From positions 248,001-312,000 of the forward strand of contig NC_016452.1 in NCBI RefSeq assembly GCF_000235365.1: 64,000 nucleotides of DNA. The letters run 5' to 3'. The stretch comes from Eremothecium cymbalariae DBVPG#7215 (lineage: Eukaryota > Ascomycota > Saccharomycetes > Saccharomycetales > Saccharomycetaceae). The notes under the pieces were generated by a model, which searched no databases, had not been told where the DNA came from, and saw only the letters and a program-made list of their open reading frames with translations. A program made the position numbers and the translations under genes. Positions 11,120-22,875 of the stretch are shown here, piece after piece; position 1 is the first letter of the stretch, and each line of letters begins with the position of its first letter.

Positions 11120-14100
11120 TTAAATTCCCTGGGTACCTTTCATGTAGACCAGTAATTCTTCCTTCTTATGATTAGTATCCAGTTCACCTTCCAATTTAAT
11201 TAGCAGTGTTTGGAGTTCTTTTTCTTTCAGGGCTAGTAGCTTTTCTTTATGGGCCAATTGGCCCTTTAGAGAAGCGATTTGGATTTGGTTTGCAATTACC
11301 TCAGATGATAGACCCGAGACTATTGACGCAAGTTTGTCACTTTTGCATGCTGTTTTGCTGTCATTTTTGATGATTTCAGAGAGTACTTTGTCTTGAGCTT
11401 TGAGACCTTGTTGGAACCAGGGTTGGTAGTATGCTTTGTACTGCTTCCAGACATTACAGATTGAAGGGAATTTCGATGGAATTACCTTTGGGGTTTTTGT
11501 AAGAGGTGCTTTTTTGTCTTCATCACTGCTATCAATAAAGTGTACTAATTTCTGTTTTGCAGTAGCCTGCTGCTCCTTGGTTTTTTTGTAATGCTTTAAG
11601 AGTTCACCATATATGGAAGTGTCAAGAGGAAGTGTTTTAAAATATTCCAATGCTTTGGTGAATGACCAGATCTCTTTGTTTTCACCTGAATCAATATATA
11701 TACCGTCTACATCATGAGAAAATTCGGGATCCAATGACGAAGCATTATATTCTAGAGAAGCGCCAGCCATTTTAAACATTGAGATGCATTCATTGATTAA
11801 ATCATGGTTGGAGCAAGTATTGAATGGGTCTATCCAAACTTTAATACCCTTTAGTTTTTGGGTCCAGCTTGGTTGTAATTCTGATAGATTTTTTTGCGAA
11901 TTGTAAATATCTTCGGCAGTCACTGAACTTGTTTCTGGGTCTCTTAACTCAATTTTCGGGGAGTCTATTAAGACATTATCAACCCCTTCTAACAACATGG
12001 GAATTTCATACCCAGCCTTGATATCTGAATTCTCGTCTGATAGAGCACTTTCAACAGTCGTGGCTCTGGATGCACCATTATCACAATTTGATTCAGGTAC
12101 ATATTCTTCGTCAACAGTATGGTTGGTTTCTTGACTAGTCTTGCAATTACAAGATGCTAGTTTTGTTTTTATTTCACTATCAGCACTTAAGATGGGAATT
12201 CGTTGCACCACAGATTTGTAAGTCAACGGGTGAATATCTTTACCGTCGAAGAACTGTATAGATGTCTCGGCTGTTTTAACTTTCCAACTTGCTTCATCAA
12301 CAATTTTAGCACCCAGAGTTTGGAAACCAGCAGAAAACAAGTCAGTAAGAAAGTTCGTGTGTTCACAACGGTCTAAAAAAATTTCACAATTCGGAATATC
12401 AAATTCTGGGAAAGAAAATGCATCGTCATCAATTTCTGGAACACAACGCCTACTGGTGAATTCTGAAGTTTGGGACACTAGTGAGGAATAGAGTGTCACA
12501 GTCTTCTTTTGGAAAGTGTTTCTGCAGTTTGAGGGGTTTAACCCTTCAGAAGAGCTAAAAACGCCAACATTCGAAATATTTGTACCTTTCTTCGAAGTAA
12601 GCTCATCTGTGCCTAAGGAACTATGATCCACAAACTCAACCTTTCGAGGCGTTATAATATTTTCGGAGTTCATTGAAATAACTCCGCGTGGTAAATTATC
12701 TGAAGGATATGGCAGATCATTGTACCGAAAATAGAGGAGTGATTTAGGGTTTTGGAAATGGAATATTGCACTGGATTCATAGTTGTTAACGTTACAAATA
12801 TTATTGGTTGCTGAAACACACCTATCTTGACTTTGCGGAGCATGATCACAAATACCCTCTTGAACAAAAGAAATAATATTTTCTTTTGTGAAACGTCGCA
12901 GTAAGCTAGTTCTTTTCTTCATACGATTGTACAAAACAAGTTCCATCTTTTTCCTCAAAGTTTCAGGATCTAGTATTAAACTGCCCTTAGATATTTTAAC
13001 CTTCTTGTTGCATTTTCCTTTATCCAGTGATCTAGATAACGTGTGTGTAGGATGTACAAGCATAGTATTGAGAGCTTCATCATCAGAATTTTCTGACTCA
13101 CACCTAGAGTCGACCAGGCTAATGATTTCCAGTTTAGATGGATGTTCAATTCTGAGTTGTTCTTCGTCAGGATCTGGTTCAATCACATCATCTGATTCAA
13201 CGTTGACCATTTTCTTTTTCAAATCTATAGAACTTTTGCTGTAATCTGCAGTGTTATCTGTTGGTTGGACCCGTCTATCCGGATCGTAACCATTAGCATT
13301 CATCAGTTCGTAAAATGCTCTCAATACTCCCTCATCCTCGTCCATGGTAAATTCATCTGAACTATTATTATCAATATTCTTGTTACAGTTCTCTTCATCT
13401 GATATTTCAATAGGTTCATCAGAATTGGTCGATGTCTTTATATTATTGTTATTTTTTGGTTGTTTATTCCGTTCATTCATGAAGCCTTCAAGCATCTCGC
13501 CAATTTTTAATTGATCCCTAGTATAGTAAGTACGAGATGAAATCCACTTGGAGTTTTTAACATCTATTTTCTTTTCAGCAGAACAAGTCTCTGCTACATC
13601 CAACAACCTTTGCAGCGCACCTTTAACAGCATCACCCTTTCCCTCCGCTTCCATTGACTGACAAAATCTGGAGTACCCATTGATAATGGGTTTGGGAACC
13701 ACGCTAAATATCCAATCAATTGAACGATTGGTAGGTAAGGTGTTGGCTTCAGATATTTCTGACCAATCTCTACTGCGAGCTTTCCATTTATATGAGGCTT
13801 TAGCTGAAGTAGAATGAGTACTTGCAGTATCCAGATTAGCGCCAGAAGACGGATTGTTATCAACTTCTGAAATTATAGGGGGTGTTTTTTGTTGTTTCGC
13901 AAAGGGGTTGCATAATTTTGGTGAACTGTTTTCGTGTTCTTTTAAGGGAGAATTCTCTGCAATATTCAGAGAAGGGCTAGATACCCTGCTTCCAATGTTT
14001 GTAGCATTTTCACCTAAGGATATTTTATCTGCCTCTAAGGCTCTTTCGCCACTTACAGATTCATTTCTATTATCGCCTGTTGATGAGTTTGTGTTGTGTG

Positions 14101-16510
14101 TTTTGGCAAATAGATTAACCTCTTCTGGTTTGGCTTCATCTGAATTCTCTACCAATGAATTAATTGAGTTTGTATCTTGCAGTTTTTCCTGTTTGTTCTC
14201 GGGCTTGGTTCTGCTCGACATTGTAAGCTCGTAAGTGGCAGATGTAGATTTAGTTCCAATATTGCTTGATGGTAGGCTTCTGGTAATATCCGTTCTGGGA
14301 GCACAATGGAGTAAGTAATCATAATCAGAGCTAGAAGATAATTCATGGTCCTCCCCCATTAGTGTTTGACCATCCTCTTCACTAATTTCTTTGTCAAAAC
14401 ATGAAGGATTTAAATAGGGTTTTTGAGTTGATGTGGCGATTGAATCAAAATTTTGTGTGCCATTCTGAGGGATAGATGAACAAATACCAATTTCTTGGTT
14501 ACTAGATTCTCGGATCCCATTCGTATTAAAAGCTCCCTGTGGTTCAGCTGATAAGTGTTCCTGGGCAGAGGCATCTAAGGATTGGACCGGCAATGATATG
14601 ATTTCAGTACCTCGCGTGGTTAGCACGGCTGTTTCAATATTCTGGCACTGTCTGGAGCTTTTTTTTGATATCTCAAGGTTACCAATGATATCTGGAATAT
14701 TTTCCGCTGTGAGCAAAGTGTTCTTTCTTGAAGGATTACTTGGAGCCTTCGTGCACTGACTTTCAGAATGAGCCCCAGGTAATATGTCTACACCCTGCTG
14801 ATCTCTAAAATCTTTAGGATGTATTGCAGCACCATTTTTCATACTGATTGGTATCTGTAATTCTCCGCTTTCAGAATACTCATCTTTCTGTGTTAATATA
14901 TACTCCTGTGACATCTGCAATTCACTTTTAGCATCCATAGATGCGACGTAATTCACATCAGATGGTCCTTTTTTTATCCGTTGCAAGGAATCTGAAGATA
15001 TATCTATTTCCAGTTGAGCGGCCCTCTTCTGAGTTTGAATGGAATTCGAATCTGTAGCGTTTGATTTACTACAGCCCTGCTGTATCATATATGAATGTTT
15101 CGGACTCCCTTCACTAGCGTCCCATTTTTCCAAAGGCAGAATGTTTGTTAGTTCGGTGTTTTGTAACCCAAAGGGAGGTGTGCACGGCTTTGTATGTTTT
15201 AGATTGAATACAGGAGGACTATCCATCAATGGTTCCATAAGTTCAGGTGTTTTACGTTCCAATGCATCAATTTGCTGCATATCAGGCCTTGCAAATTTTC
15301 TAATTCCCATACCAGGAGAACTCTTAGATATCGGTATGTATCTTGTAGGTGTTAAGGAGTCTCTTCTTCGTTGTTTTAGCCTGACAGGAAGATCAGCCGT
15401 GCGGCTTGCGGTTATTTTCTTAGCAGTAAGAGTTCCTTTTTGTGACGGCATCGTACCATTTTCATCCAACGCCTTCCTGTCTAAATAATCAGCTAGACCA
15501 TTTAGAAACACGGTGTTTTGGGGCGGTATATACTTGTTTGAACTAACAGGTAAACTTGCTGCCCTGGAAACGTAACGCAAGGGTGACAAGTTCTTCGCAG
15601 CAGAACTATGGCTCGTAAATCCGTATGTGTTCTTCTCAGGTGTTTGTGTGCCCTTATATATTGGAATTCTTAGTTTTCGACCATTTGAAAACAACTTCAA
15701 AGGTGTTGAGATACTCTTATTTGGTGTAAACTCCTGCTCAACGGGAATTTTTTTAAATTCAGGGGCCTTTTCATATGATTGGTCAGCTTTTTCAGCCTGC
15801 TTTAATAGATGACGAGAAAGAGGTGATGATGATTCTGCCGTAAAATTCTTGGGACTTACTCCCGGTGATCCATCTGAAGTCACCCTTTTATGGCCATGAA
15901 ACGATGTTGGTATCTTTCTTTGTTGACTAAGGGTAACTCGGGGGCTGAATTTCTCTGAAATTTCCGTCTTATGAACCCATTGTCGTACCCCTGATATTAA
16001 CCTTTGTTCAGTATGCATATTATCCGCCGACCTCGACCGTGTCAATACCTTCTCTAGTTTACCTTTATTTACACTGCTATCAGAAAATGACGATCGCGAC
16101 TTCTGCAGTTCTGATTTCCTCATGTTACGGGACCTTTTAATACTAGCATTTAGAGGCAGAACAACGCCGCTGTCAGCATCATCAGCAGTTTCAGCGGTTT
16201 CAGGAATCATATTCGCGGCTGAACCAAGCGCGTAATCTTCACCAAAATCAAAACTGCATGTGCTAGAACGCGCTTCTAGAGGCAAAATTGGATCTTCTTT
16301 AACATTCATTTGGCCTTCATCGTTTCTTACAGGTATAGCCTCAATCACATCCAGACGGCTTTGTTCTATATCTTGTGTATTATCATTCTTTATTTTGGTA
16401 TCTCCTACTACAGCATTCTCCAAACACTTATTTTCCTTGCCATTTTCATCAGAGAAAAAAGATTCCTCTAGGGACAAATTCGATTGGCTAAATTTAAAGA
16501 ATCTAAACAT
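11120..16510 (-). CDS. SIR4: Silent information regulator Sir4
   Basis: A 1,796-residue protein, longer than S. cerevisiae Sir4 (1,358). Sir4 is the scaffold of the Sir2/3/4 heterochromatin complex at telomeres and silent mating loci. Most of the N-terminal 1,500 residues are fast-evolving, polar and Ser/Asn-rich. At about residues 1553-1640 there is a globular region (KLKGIKVWIDPFNTC through TSIYGELLKHYKK) in the place of the Sir4 H-BRCT-like domain. About residues 1730-1792 form a clear coiled coil (LASIVSGLSSEVIANQIQIA onward), the position where Sir4 dimerises and binds Sir3. The conserved patch SIDWIFSVVPKPIINGYSRF near 930 may be the anchoring (PAD-like) region; this is inference. The identity is strongly supported by the adjacent ADK1 (YDR226W-YDR227W). 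ASF2 is its duplicate in S. cerevisiae; only one copy is seen here. Confidence 0.88.
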   Translation of the reverse strand: MFRFFKFSQSNLSLEESFFSDENGKENKCLENAVVGDTKIKNDNTQDIEQSRLDVIEAIPVRNDEGQMNVKEDPILPLEARSSTCSFDFGEDYALGSAANMIPETAETADDADSGVVLPLNASIKRSRNMRKSELQKSRSSFSDSSVNKGKLEKVLTRSRSADNMHTEQRLISGVRQWVHKTEISEKFSPRVTLSQQRKIPTSFHGHKRVTSDGSPGVSPKNFTAESSSPLSRHLLKQAEKADQSYEKAPEFKKIPVEQEFTPNKSISTPLKLFSNGRKLRIPIYKGTQTPEKNTYGFTSHSSAAKNLSPLRYVSRAASLPVSSNKYIPPQNTVFLNGLADYLDRKALDENGTMPSQKGTLTAKKITASRTADLPVRLKQRRRDSLTPTRYIPISKSSPGMGIRKFARPDMQQIDALERKTPELMEPLMDSPPVFNLKHTKPCTPPFGLQNTELTNILPLEKWDASEGSPKHSYMIQQGCSKSNATDSNSIQTQKRAAQLEIDISSDSLQRIKKGPSDVNYVASMDAKSELQMSQEYILTQKDEYSESGELQIPISMKNGAAIHPKDFRDQQGVDILPGAHSESQCTKAPSNPSRKNTLLTAENIPDIIGNLEISKKSSRQCQNIETAVLTTRGTEIISLPVQSLDASAQEHLSAEPQGAFNTNGIRESSNQEIGICSSIPQNGTQNFDSIATSTQKPYLNPSCFDKEISEEDGQTLMGEDHELSSSSDYDYLLHCAPRTDITRSLPSSNIGTKSTSATYELTMSSRTKPENKQEKLQDTNSINSLVENSDEAKPEEVNLFAKTHNTNSSTGDNRNESVSGERALEADKISLGENATNIGSRVSSPSLNIAENSPLKEHENSSPKLCNPFAKQQKTPPIISEVDNNPSSGANLDTASTHSTSAKASYKWKARSRDWSEISEANTLPTNRSIDWIFSVVPKPIINGYSRFCQSMEAEGKGDAVKGALQRLLDVAETCSAEKKIDVKNSKWISSRTYYTRDQLKIGEMLEGFMNERNKQPKNNNNIKTSTNSDEPIEISDEENCNKNIDNNSSDEFTMDEDEGVLRAFYELMNANGYDPDRRVQPTDNTADYSKSSIDLKKKMVNVESDDVIEPDPDEEQLRIEHPSKLEIISLVDSRCESENSDDEALNTMLVHPTHTLSRSLDKGKCNKKVKISKGSLILDPETLRKKMELVLYNRMKKRTSLLRRFTKENIISFVQEGICDHAPQSQDRCVSATNNICNVNNYESSAIFHFQNPKSLLYFRYNDLPYPSDNLPRGVISMNSENIITPRKVEFVDHSSLGTDELTSKKGTNISNVGVFSSSEGLNPSNCRNTFQKKTVTLYSSLVSQTSEFTSRRCVPEIDDDAFSFPEFDIPNCEIFLDRCEHTNFLTDLFSAGFQTLGAKIVDEASWKVKTAETSIQFFDGKDIHPLTYKSVVQRIPILSADSEIKTKLASCNCKTSQETNHTVDEEYVPESNCDNGASRATTVESALSDENSDIKAGYEIPMLLEGVDNVLIDSPKIELRDPETSSVTAEDIYNSQKNLSELQPSWTQKLKGIKVWIDPFNTCSNHDLINECISMFKMAGASLEYNASSLDPEFSHDVDGIYIDSGENKEIWSFTKALEYFKTLPLDTSIYGELLKHYKKTKEQQATAKQKLVHFIDSSDEDKKAPLTKTPKVIPSKFPSICNVWKQYKAYYQPWFQQGLKAQDKVLSEIIKNDSKTACKSDKLASIVSGLSSEVIANQIQIASLKGQLAHKEKLLALKEKELQTLLIKLEGELDTNHKKEELLVYMKGTQGI

Positions 16511-16913
16511 TGGCTCATTAATAGTAGCTAGTCCCTTCCAGAGTCCTTTATTCTTTAATATGCCAAAAATGTGTTCTTATTTGAAGAGACGATAATATAA
16601 TGTTTTCTCCTTCCATTTAAACCTTTATCGCTTATATTGTCACTCGCTACGTTAGTTCTATTCTCCAGATGAGAACTAGAAATGAGAGGCCGTCAAGGGC
16701 AGTAATTAGATTCTTCCCGTCGTCATTAAGGCATTGTGGAGTATATCCAGTGCATTGCCAGATACTTTAGAATCGTGGCTACTTCCGAGATACATTACTA
16801 GAGGTTATTTAGGCTAATTTTTGTAAATTTATACAGCTAGACAAAAAACGTTAGGAAAAAAGCGTAAATTTTATTGGTTATAATCTCTATTTTGGATCTG
16901 ATATCAGTGTATT
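16511..16913. other. Intergenic between ADK1 end and SIR4 start
   Basis: A 403-base spacer between two minus-strand genes, holding the ADK1 terminator and the SIR4 promoter. AT-rich; no recognised element. Confidence 0.5.
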
Positions 16914-17621
<708 letters not shown>

Positions 17622-20600
17622 TTAGAGAATATTATGTCTACCGATATAGAAAAAATAATTGGCGGTTGTGGTATAATAGATATAGAAACTACAACTAATA
17701 CTTTAAACAAACTCAGAGCAAAAATACTTTCTCCAAATTTTCGTTAGAATAATGTAGCTCAGCTTGCTGAAAAAAAATGCTCGAGGGTATATTTAAAAAT
17801 ATATTATTCTCTATGTAATGATTGGATGTCCATCATCCGGGATGCAGAGGTTCGAGAAACCTGCAGGGATTTGGTATGCATATTGAAGCACGTGAAACAT
17901 GATTCTCGAGTTTACTCAAGTGTAAGAATTTGGAAATAGCATAATCATCATTCAGCAGCTGATGAACAGTTCCAAAAGATAGTAGTATATGAAAAGGTGG
18001 TGGTATAGTCGTTTTTTATGTATTGGTGGTTGAAGGAGATGAGTTAATTCGAGAAGTTAAGCCTTCAAGAACAGTTTTTCGTTTTTCAAGTCAGCGATGC
18101 CCTGTAGACATTGTTACAAAAATGAAATTTGAAACTCTCTGAACAAGTGACAAAAATTCTGTGATTCTAAAGCAGTGAGTAGGTAGTGAGATATTTATAT
18201 GGAGACTGTTTTGTGTTTTGGAGGGTGAGTATGGGAATATGAGCAGTTATTTTACTGGAGAAGGTGGTAGAGCAGAGCAGTAGTCGTTATGACAACGACA
18301 CATGTGACGTTAGCTAGGATGGTATGAAGGAGGACAGTTAACTGGCCGTTGTTTTTGAATATTATAGGCTCAAACAAGTTTGTGTAAGAATGACTAGGAT
18401 TTTATTTTTAGAGCAACCAAGGGGTGTTTCGATATGGGAGGTTCTGCGGGTCGAGGGGTCCGTAGTCGATAGGTGATGTTACAAAAAGACATACTTCTTT
18501 TGAATTACTGCTTCATTGACGAAGCTGAAACAACTATATCTCCTAAACTCAGAGGGATCGAGAGGCGGCTGGTTTGTGGGTATATAGAGGGTGTTGCGGT
18601 CATATGTATGCTTCTAATTGCAACGTCAAAACTGTTGATAATATATTTTGTACGGGGAGGGCGTTTCAGGGAGCAGATGACTTTCCGGTGATTCCCCTTT
18701 GAGCATAAGTACATCTCGTGTCCTTTGGACGGGTTAGTTGGTGAAATAGGAAATGTCTTGGGTTACACTTTGGATAACACCAGATCCTTGTGAAGCAAAC
18801 GCCTCCCATGGCAGATTGTTGTATAGGTGTGTCACTGTTGTAACGTTGGTGTTAATTTGCAATAGATACTACAACTTCTTCGCCCAGTTTATATGCTAAA
18901 TGCAGGTATTAGGAGATGATCACCCATAGGGCCCATCCTGGCCTTTTAACTAAGTGTGAAATCCTGCATGGTGAAAAGTCCTGGACGCGAGACGCGTTCA
19001 ACTTCGTTGGTAAAAGACGTGAGATATAGCAGAACACCTAAGAACATGGTGCTAAATATTGCTACAATATAGGGTCTGGGCGAACAATTTATTTCTGATG
19101 CTAGTTTGAATTTCCTAAGTCAATACGTTCAACACTAAACTAACTCCCGCTCTGCGATCCCAGTGGGTCCATCCATCATCTTGCATGGAGCAGTCGTTCA
19201 TATTTTAATTGAAAAAGCTCCACGAAAATAAATGGCAAGCAAAATATGAAATTACAAACAGAAAAATCAGAACAACAACAGATTTGAGACTACTTCCAAC
19301 TTTATCTGGCAAAGATTCATTCAAAGAAAATCATAACAGAGAAAGGTCAACTTGAAAATCTTCTTGCAGCAATATATGATTGATTCTTAGATTCCTCCAA
19401 TGGATAATATGCCTTAGAACTAGGCAACAGTGTGCCTCTTTATAGAGGGGGCTTGTCTGTTTACCAACGATGTATATTGGTGCATTAATTTTCACTGGTT
19501 CCTGTGCATGTAAGCTGAAGAAGTTGCAAAGTGGGTACTACTCCATATTTGCTTATTTCCAATACATTTTTCTTTATTCTTGATCTTAAATGAGGCGCCA
19601 AATAGCCCCCGGCAACTGTTAGAAAGTTGATCCGAAATGGACTATTATTGGTTTTATCGGCGGTAAGTTGGGTGCTCCTTTCACCGAGAGGTAAACAACG
19701 TAGAACACATATCTGCAACCAACTGCTATTAGAAGAGCCCATATTTATAAAAATACTGTGGCTTACTCTAGGCCTGCTCTAGGCGTAAAATGCTAATGTA
19801 AAGCTCTATATACGTCTCTGGTACGGGAATAAAGGTCGTATCTACAAAAAAAGGTTTCCTGGGATCTCGGCCTTGGTTTATTGTTCATGAGCCGTTTACC
19901 CCATTCACTGTAGTAGTCTTCTTGGCCCTGCATCAGGCTCCTTTCAGCTATCCTTGAGAAAGTCTTTTTGTGTAAGATTTAAAGGGAAAATGTGGCTATT
20001 CTGATGTACATCGGAATCGATCTTAGAGATCGGCGGACGGAACCAACGAGTTTCCAGACACCGCTCGAGAAAACAATACACTATTGTGAAAAAATGGAAC
20101 GCGCGAAAGAGAAATAAAACAGTAATACGGTGCCTGTAGTATTGAAAGGTTTAAAAGACAGAAACGTAACAATTGTCTCGTATAGCTGCTGGCCCGGTAC
20201 TCAAGCAGAGTGTCATTCTCTATTGTGGGATGCTTTCCGGCAGCTTTATGGGTTGAAGATTCCGTAACTCAAAACTGCCGCAAGATTCCAAACTCCCCGC
20301 AAAGATGCAGAACGGTGAAAGTCGCCTGTCCAGAAATAAAAGGGGCATTTTGATGGCAACATCGTAAGCTTTCTTGGTGTCGTAGGCAAATTTTCTATAC
20401 TATACGATAAGAACATGTACCGATGGGTTCTGGTCTATGTTTTGACTAAAATCAAATAGGCAAGCTTCGATAAGCCACATATAAAATAATACCCTGTGCC
20501 CGGTAGCTCGGATACCCTGAACATCGCTAACTTGTCTTCAATTTTCTCTATTGTGGTTCCTACACACCACACCCAAACCTTCCCACTAAAGTTGACGAAA

Positions 20601-20781
20601 TACCTACAAGCTATACAGCTCGAGCGTGAGTGCATGCACCCTGTGTTGGACACCATTTACCAAGCAGGTGTGCGATACACGACTTCGCTGGAATTCATTT
20701 GCCACAAGCAAGACGTTACAAGAAGGAATGTGATGTGTCAAAAGATTTTCTCCCAGACCCACAAACACTTGGTATGTTTGT

Positions 20782-20797
20782 GGGGTGGGGAGGGGGG
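20782..20797 (+). repeat. G-rich tract, possible G-quadruplex
   Basis: GGGGTGGGGAGGGGGG: G runs of 4, 4 and 6 separated by single bases, which can supply four G-triplets. A C-rich tract of opposite sense lies 210 bases downstream (21008-21021). Confidence 0.6.
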
Positions 20798-21206
20798 AGT
20801 CAAGAATAATATTCAGCCTGTTTGCGAATCGTTGGCAGGCTTGTTTCTCTCTTCTATCCGACTATTTTCCAACTTTTCCCTCCCTGAGCTTAACGCCTTG
20901 TTTCGAAAAGGTATGTTGCACGATGCATAGGCAGGGCATTAAATTCGTGGAATTATGAGTAGGGGAGAAACAGGAGGAGCAGGGAATAGGAAACCGCACC
21001 ACCACCACCCCCCTCCCCCCCTCGAACAAATTTAATGGCTTAAGGTTATATAGTTTTAATCTTATTTTTTGCAAAACGTAAAACTGTATAACCTGTAGTG
21101 ACTAAAAGAGCAATAACGGCTCGCCTCTCCACCTCCTGCTTCTCCTCCCGTCTGCACTACTGTTCCAACCCACCCTACATGTTTCTACTTTCTAACCTGT
21201 CTTCAA

Positions 21207-21218
21207 GGGGGGGGGGGG
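21207..21218 (+). repeat. G12 homopolymer
   Basis: Twelve consecutive G in the 5.3-kb gap. Such runs are rare in AT-rich yeast DNA and are prone to length error in sequencing. Confidence 0.85.
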
Positions 21219-22409
21219 CTAAGGTAAAATACTGTAACCGTTGCGTTGACCGCTCTCAGCTGTATTGTGTCTGAATAATTACTTAATAAGCAGGAGTTAC
21301 TGATAACACAAATACACAGGAAAGCACTCAACAACAGCGTAGTAAGTAATGCAAATTGATAGCTGCCAAGAATAACTGCTCCCTTAATGCTACTTCATTT
21401 CTATCTCTTACTTGAGCCGAACTGCATGCGACCGTTCTAGAGAATGAATACAACTTCGAACCAACCAATACCGTTTTTTCCGTTTTAAATAATAGGCAGT
21501 CGTTACATTCTCGCTTTTCCGAACGGGTCGCATGTGCGCATGCGCTGTCTTTCTAAGTGTCTCTGCGTGTCTGCCCTTTAGCGGAACAACATAAACACCA
21601 CGAAAAAAGCAAGGAAACTGAATCAAAATCAATTGTTAGGTTTTAAAGGAACTCTGTTTTAATCTGTTTATCCCACGCTCACCAAGTTGTGTAGTACAGG
21701 CGAAAGGTTAACAATTTTTTTTCGTTGCGGGCTGATAATCCCATAAAGCATGCGTGTTGGAGCGTGCCTACAGTTCCAATTGTTCTGCGTATATTAAAAT
21801 ATGCTGGTATGTGGCCACACTTCAGTTGCCTCGTGAGACTATAATTCCTATTGTTTATTCAAAGCTCTTAGGGGCATGTGGTGATGAGATCGCTCCTGGG
21901 GCATGACGCTATCTGAGGACTTAAGATTTCGAAAAACTCTCGAACAGGAACTGAGCAGTACGTGTACGCACGTTTGCATGGATATGATATCAAGTGAATG
22001 CATAATTTAAAGTTTGTAAACACAAATTCTAGTAGTACCGAATAGGATATTGATCCTCTCCCATACCGGACGAACAGCAGTGTTGTGTCTAAATAAGAGA
22101 TGAAACAAGAAAATGGTTTGGATATCAAAACGTTTCGGCTCCTTGCATATCAGTGAACTATGATCCAACCTGCTGCGAGGCAAGACACAATAAAATGCAT
22201 TGTCAACGGCGACAAAAATACAGCTGAAATGGGGAGAAATAGAGAAGGTTAATTGAGTTGTGGTACAGCTATTTCATTAGGATTTATATTTGTTTTTTTC
22301 TTTCACTTTGTAGTTTTTTATAATATATAAGTACTAAGTGAACTTGAGGCGAGAATTAAACCAAAACCTTAAGAGATCTTACTCTACCTCACAGTTTAAT
22401 ATAAGATCA

Positions 22410-22549
22410 CACTACTACTATTATATTATTATTATCATTATTATTATATTATTATTATATTGTTAATCGCTAACCGCTGTTAATTTATTATTCTTCTTTG
22501 TTATTATTATTATTACTATTTTTTGTTATTTATTTTATTATTATTATTC

Positions 22550-22580
<31 letters not shown>

Positions 22581-22625
22581 CTTATTGCTATTGTTCTGAT
22601 ATTATTATCGTTGTTATTATTATAA
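22410..22625 (+). repeat. TTA/ATT-type imperfect trinucleotide repeat
   Basis: About 215 bases dominated by TTA/ATT units with occasional C or G interruptions, ending about 250 bases before the zinc-finger ATG. The interrupted pattern suggests an old, decayed microsatellite. A nucleosome-excluding promoter tract is possible. Confidence 0.85.
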
Positions 22626-22875
22626 TCTCCTCCCCCTCTTATTGCTATTAGCACTGCTATAATTATCGCTAAAGTTTTAATTGTACACACATAACTTCTA
22701 TTGGCAACGGCAATCATTTCCTAGTTTTTGCACTCCAAGAATTGAAGCAGCGAGCTATCCATTTTAAAACACATCCAGAGGTTGTAAGTTTTTCCTATAA
22801 TTGATTTCAAAATCTCTTACCAGCAACTCGATTTTATTTTTTGTGATATATCACTATTTTCTACTTGCTATAAAC

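Noticed and set aside
17880..17945. CACGTG near AT-rich DNA as a possible centromere CDEI
   Set aside because: No CDEIII (TTCCGAA-type) sequence lies at the right distance, and the intervening DNA is not AT-rich enough.
18935..18955. GGCCTTTTAAC resembling the U5 snRNA loop
   Set aside because: The loop sequence is not exact and no flanking stem or Sm site could be found.
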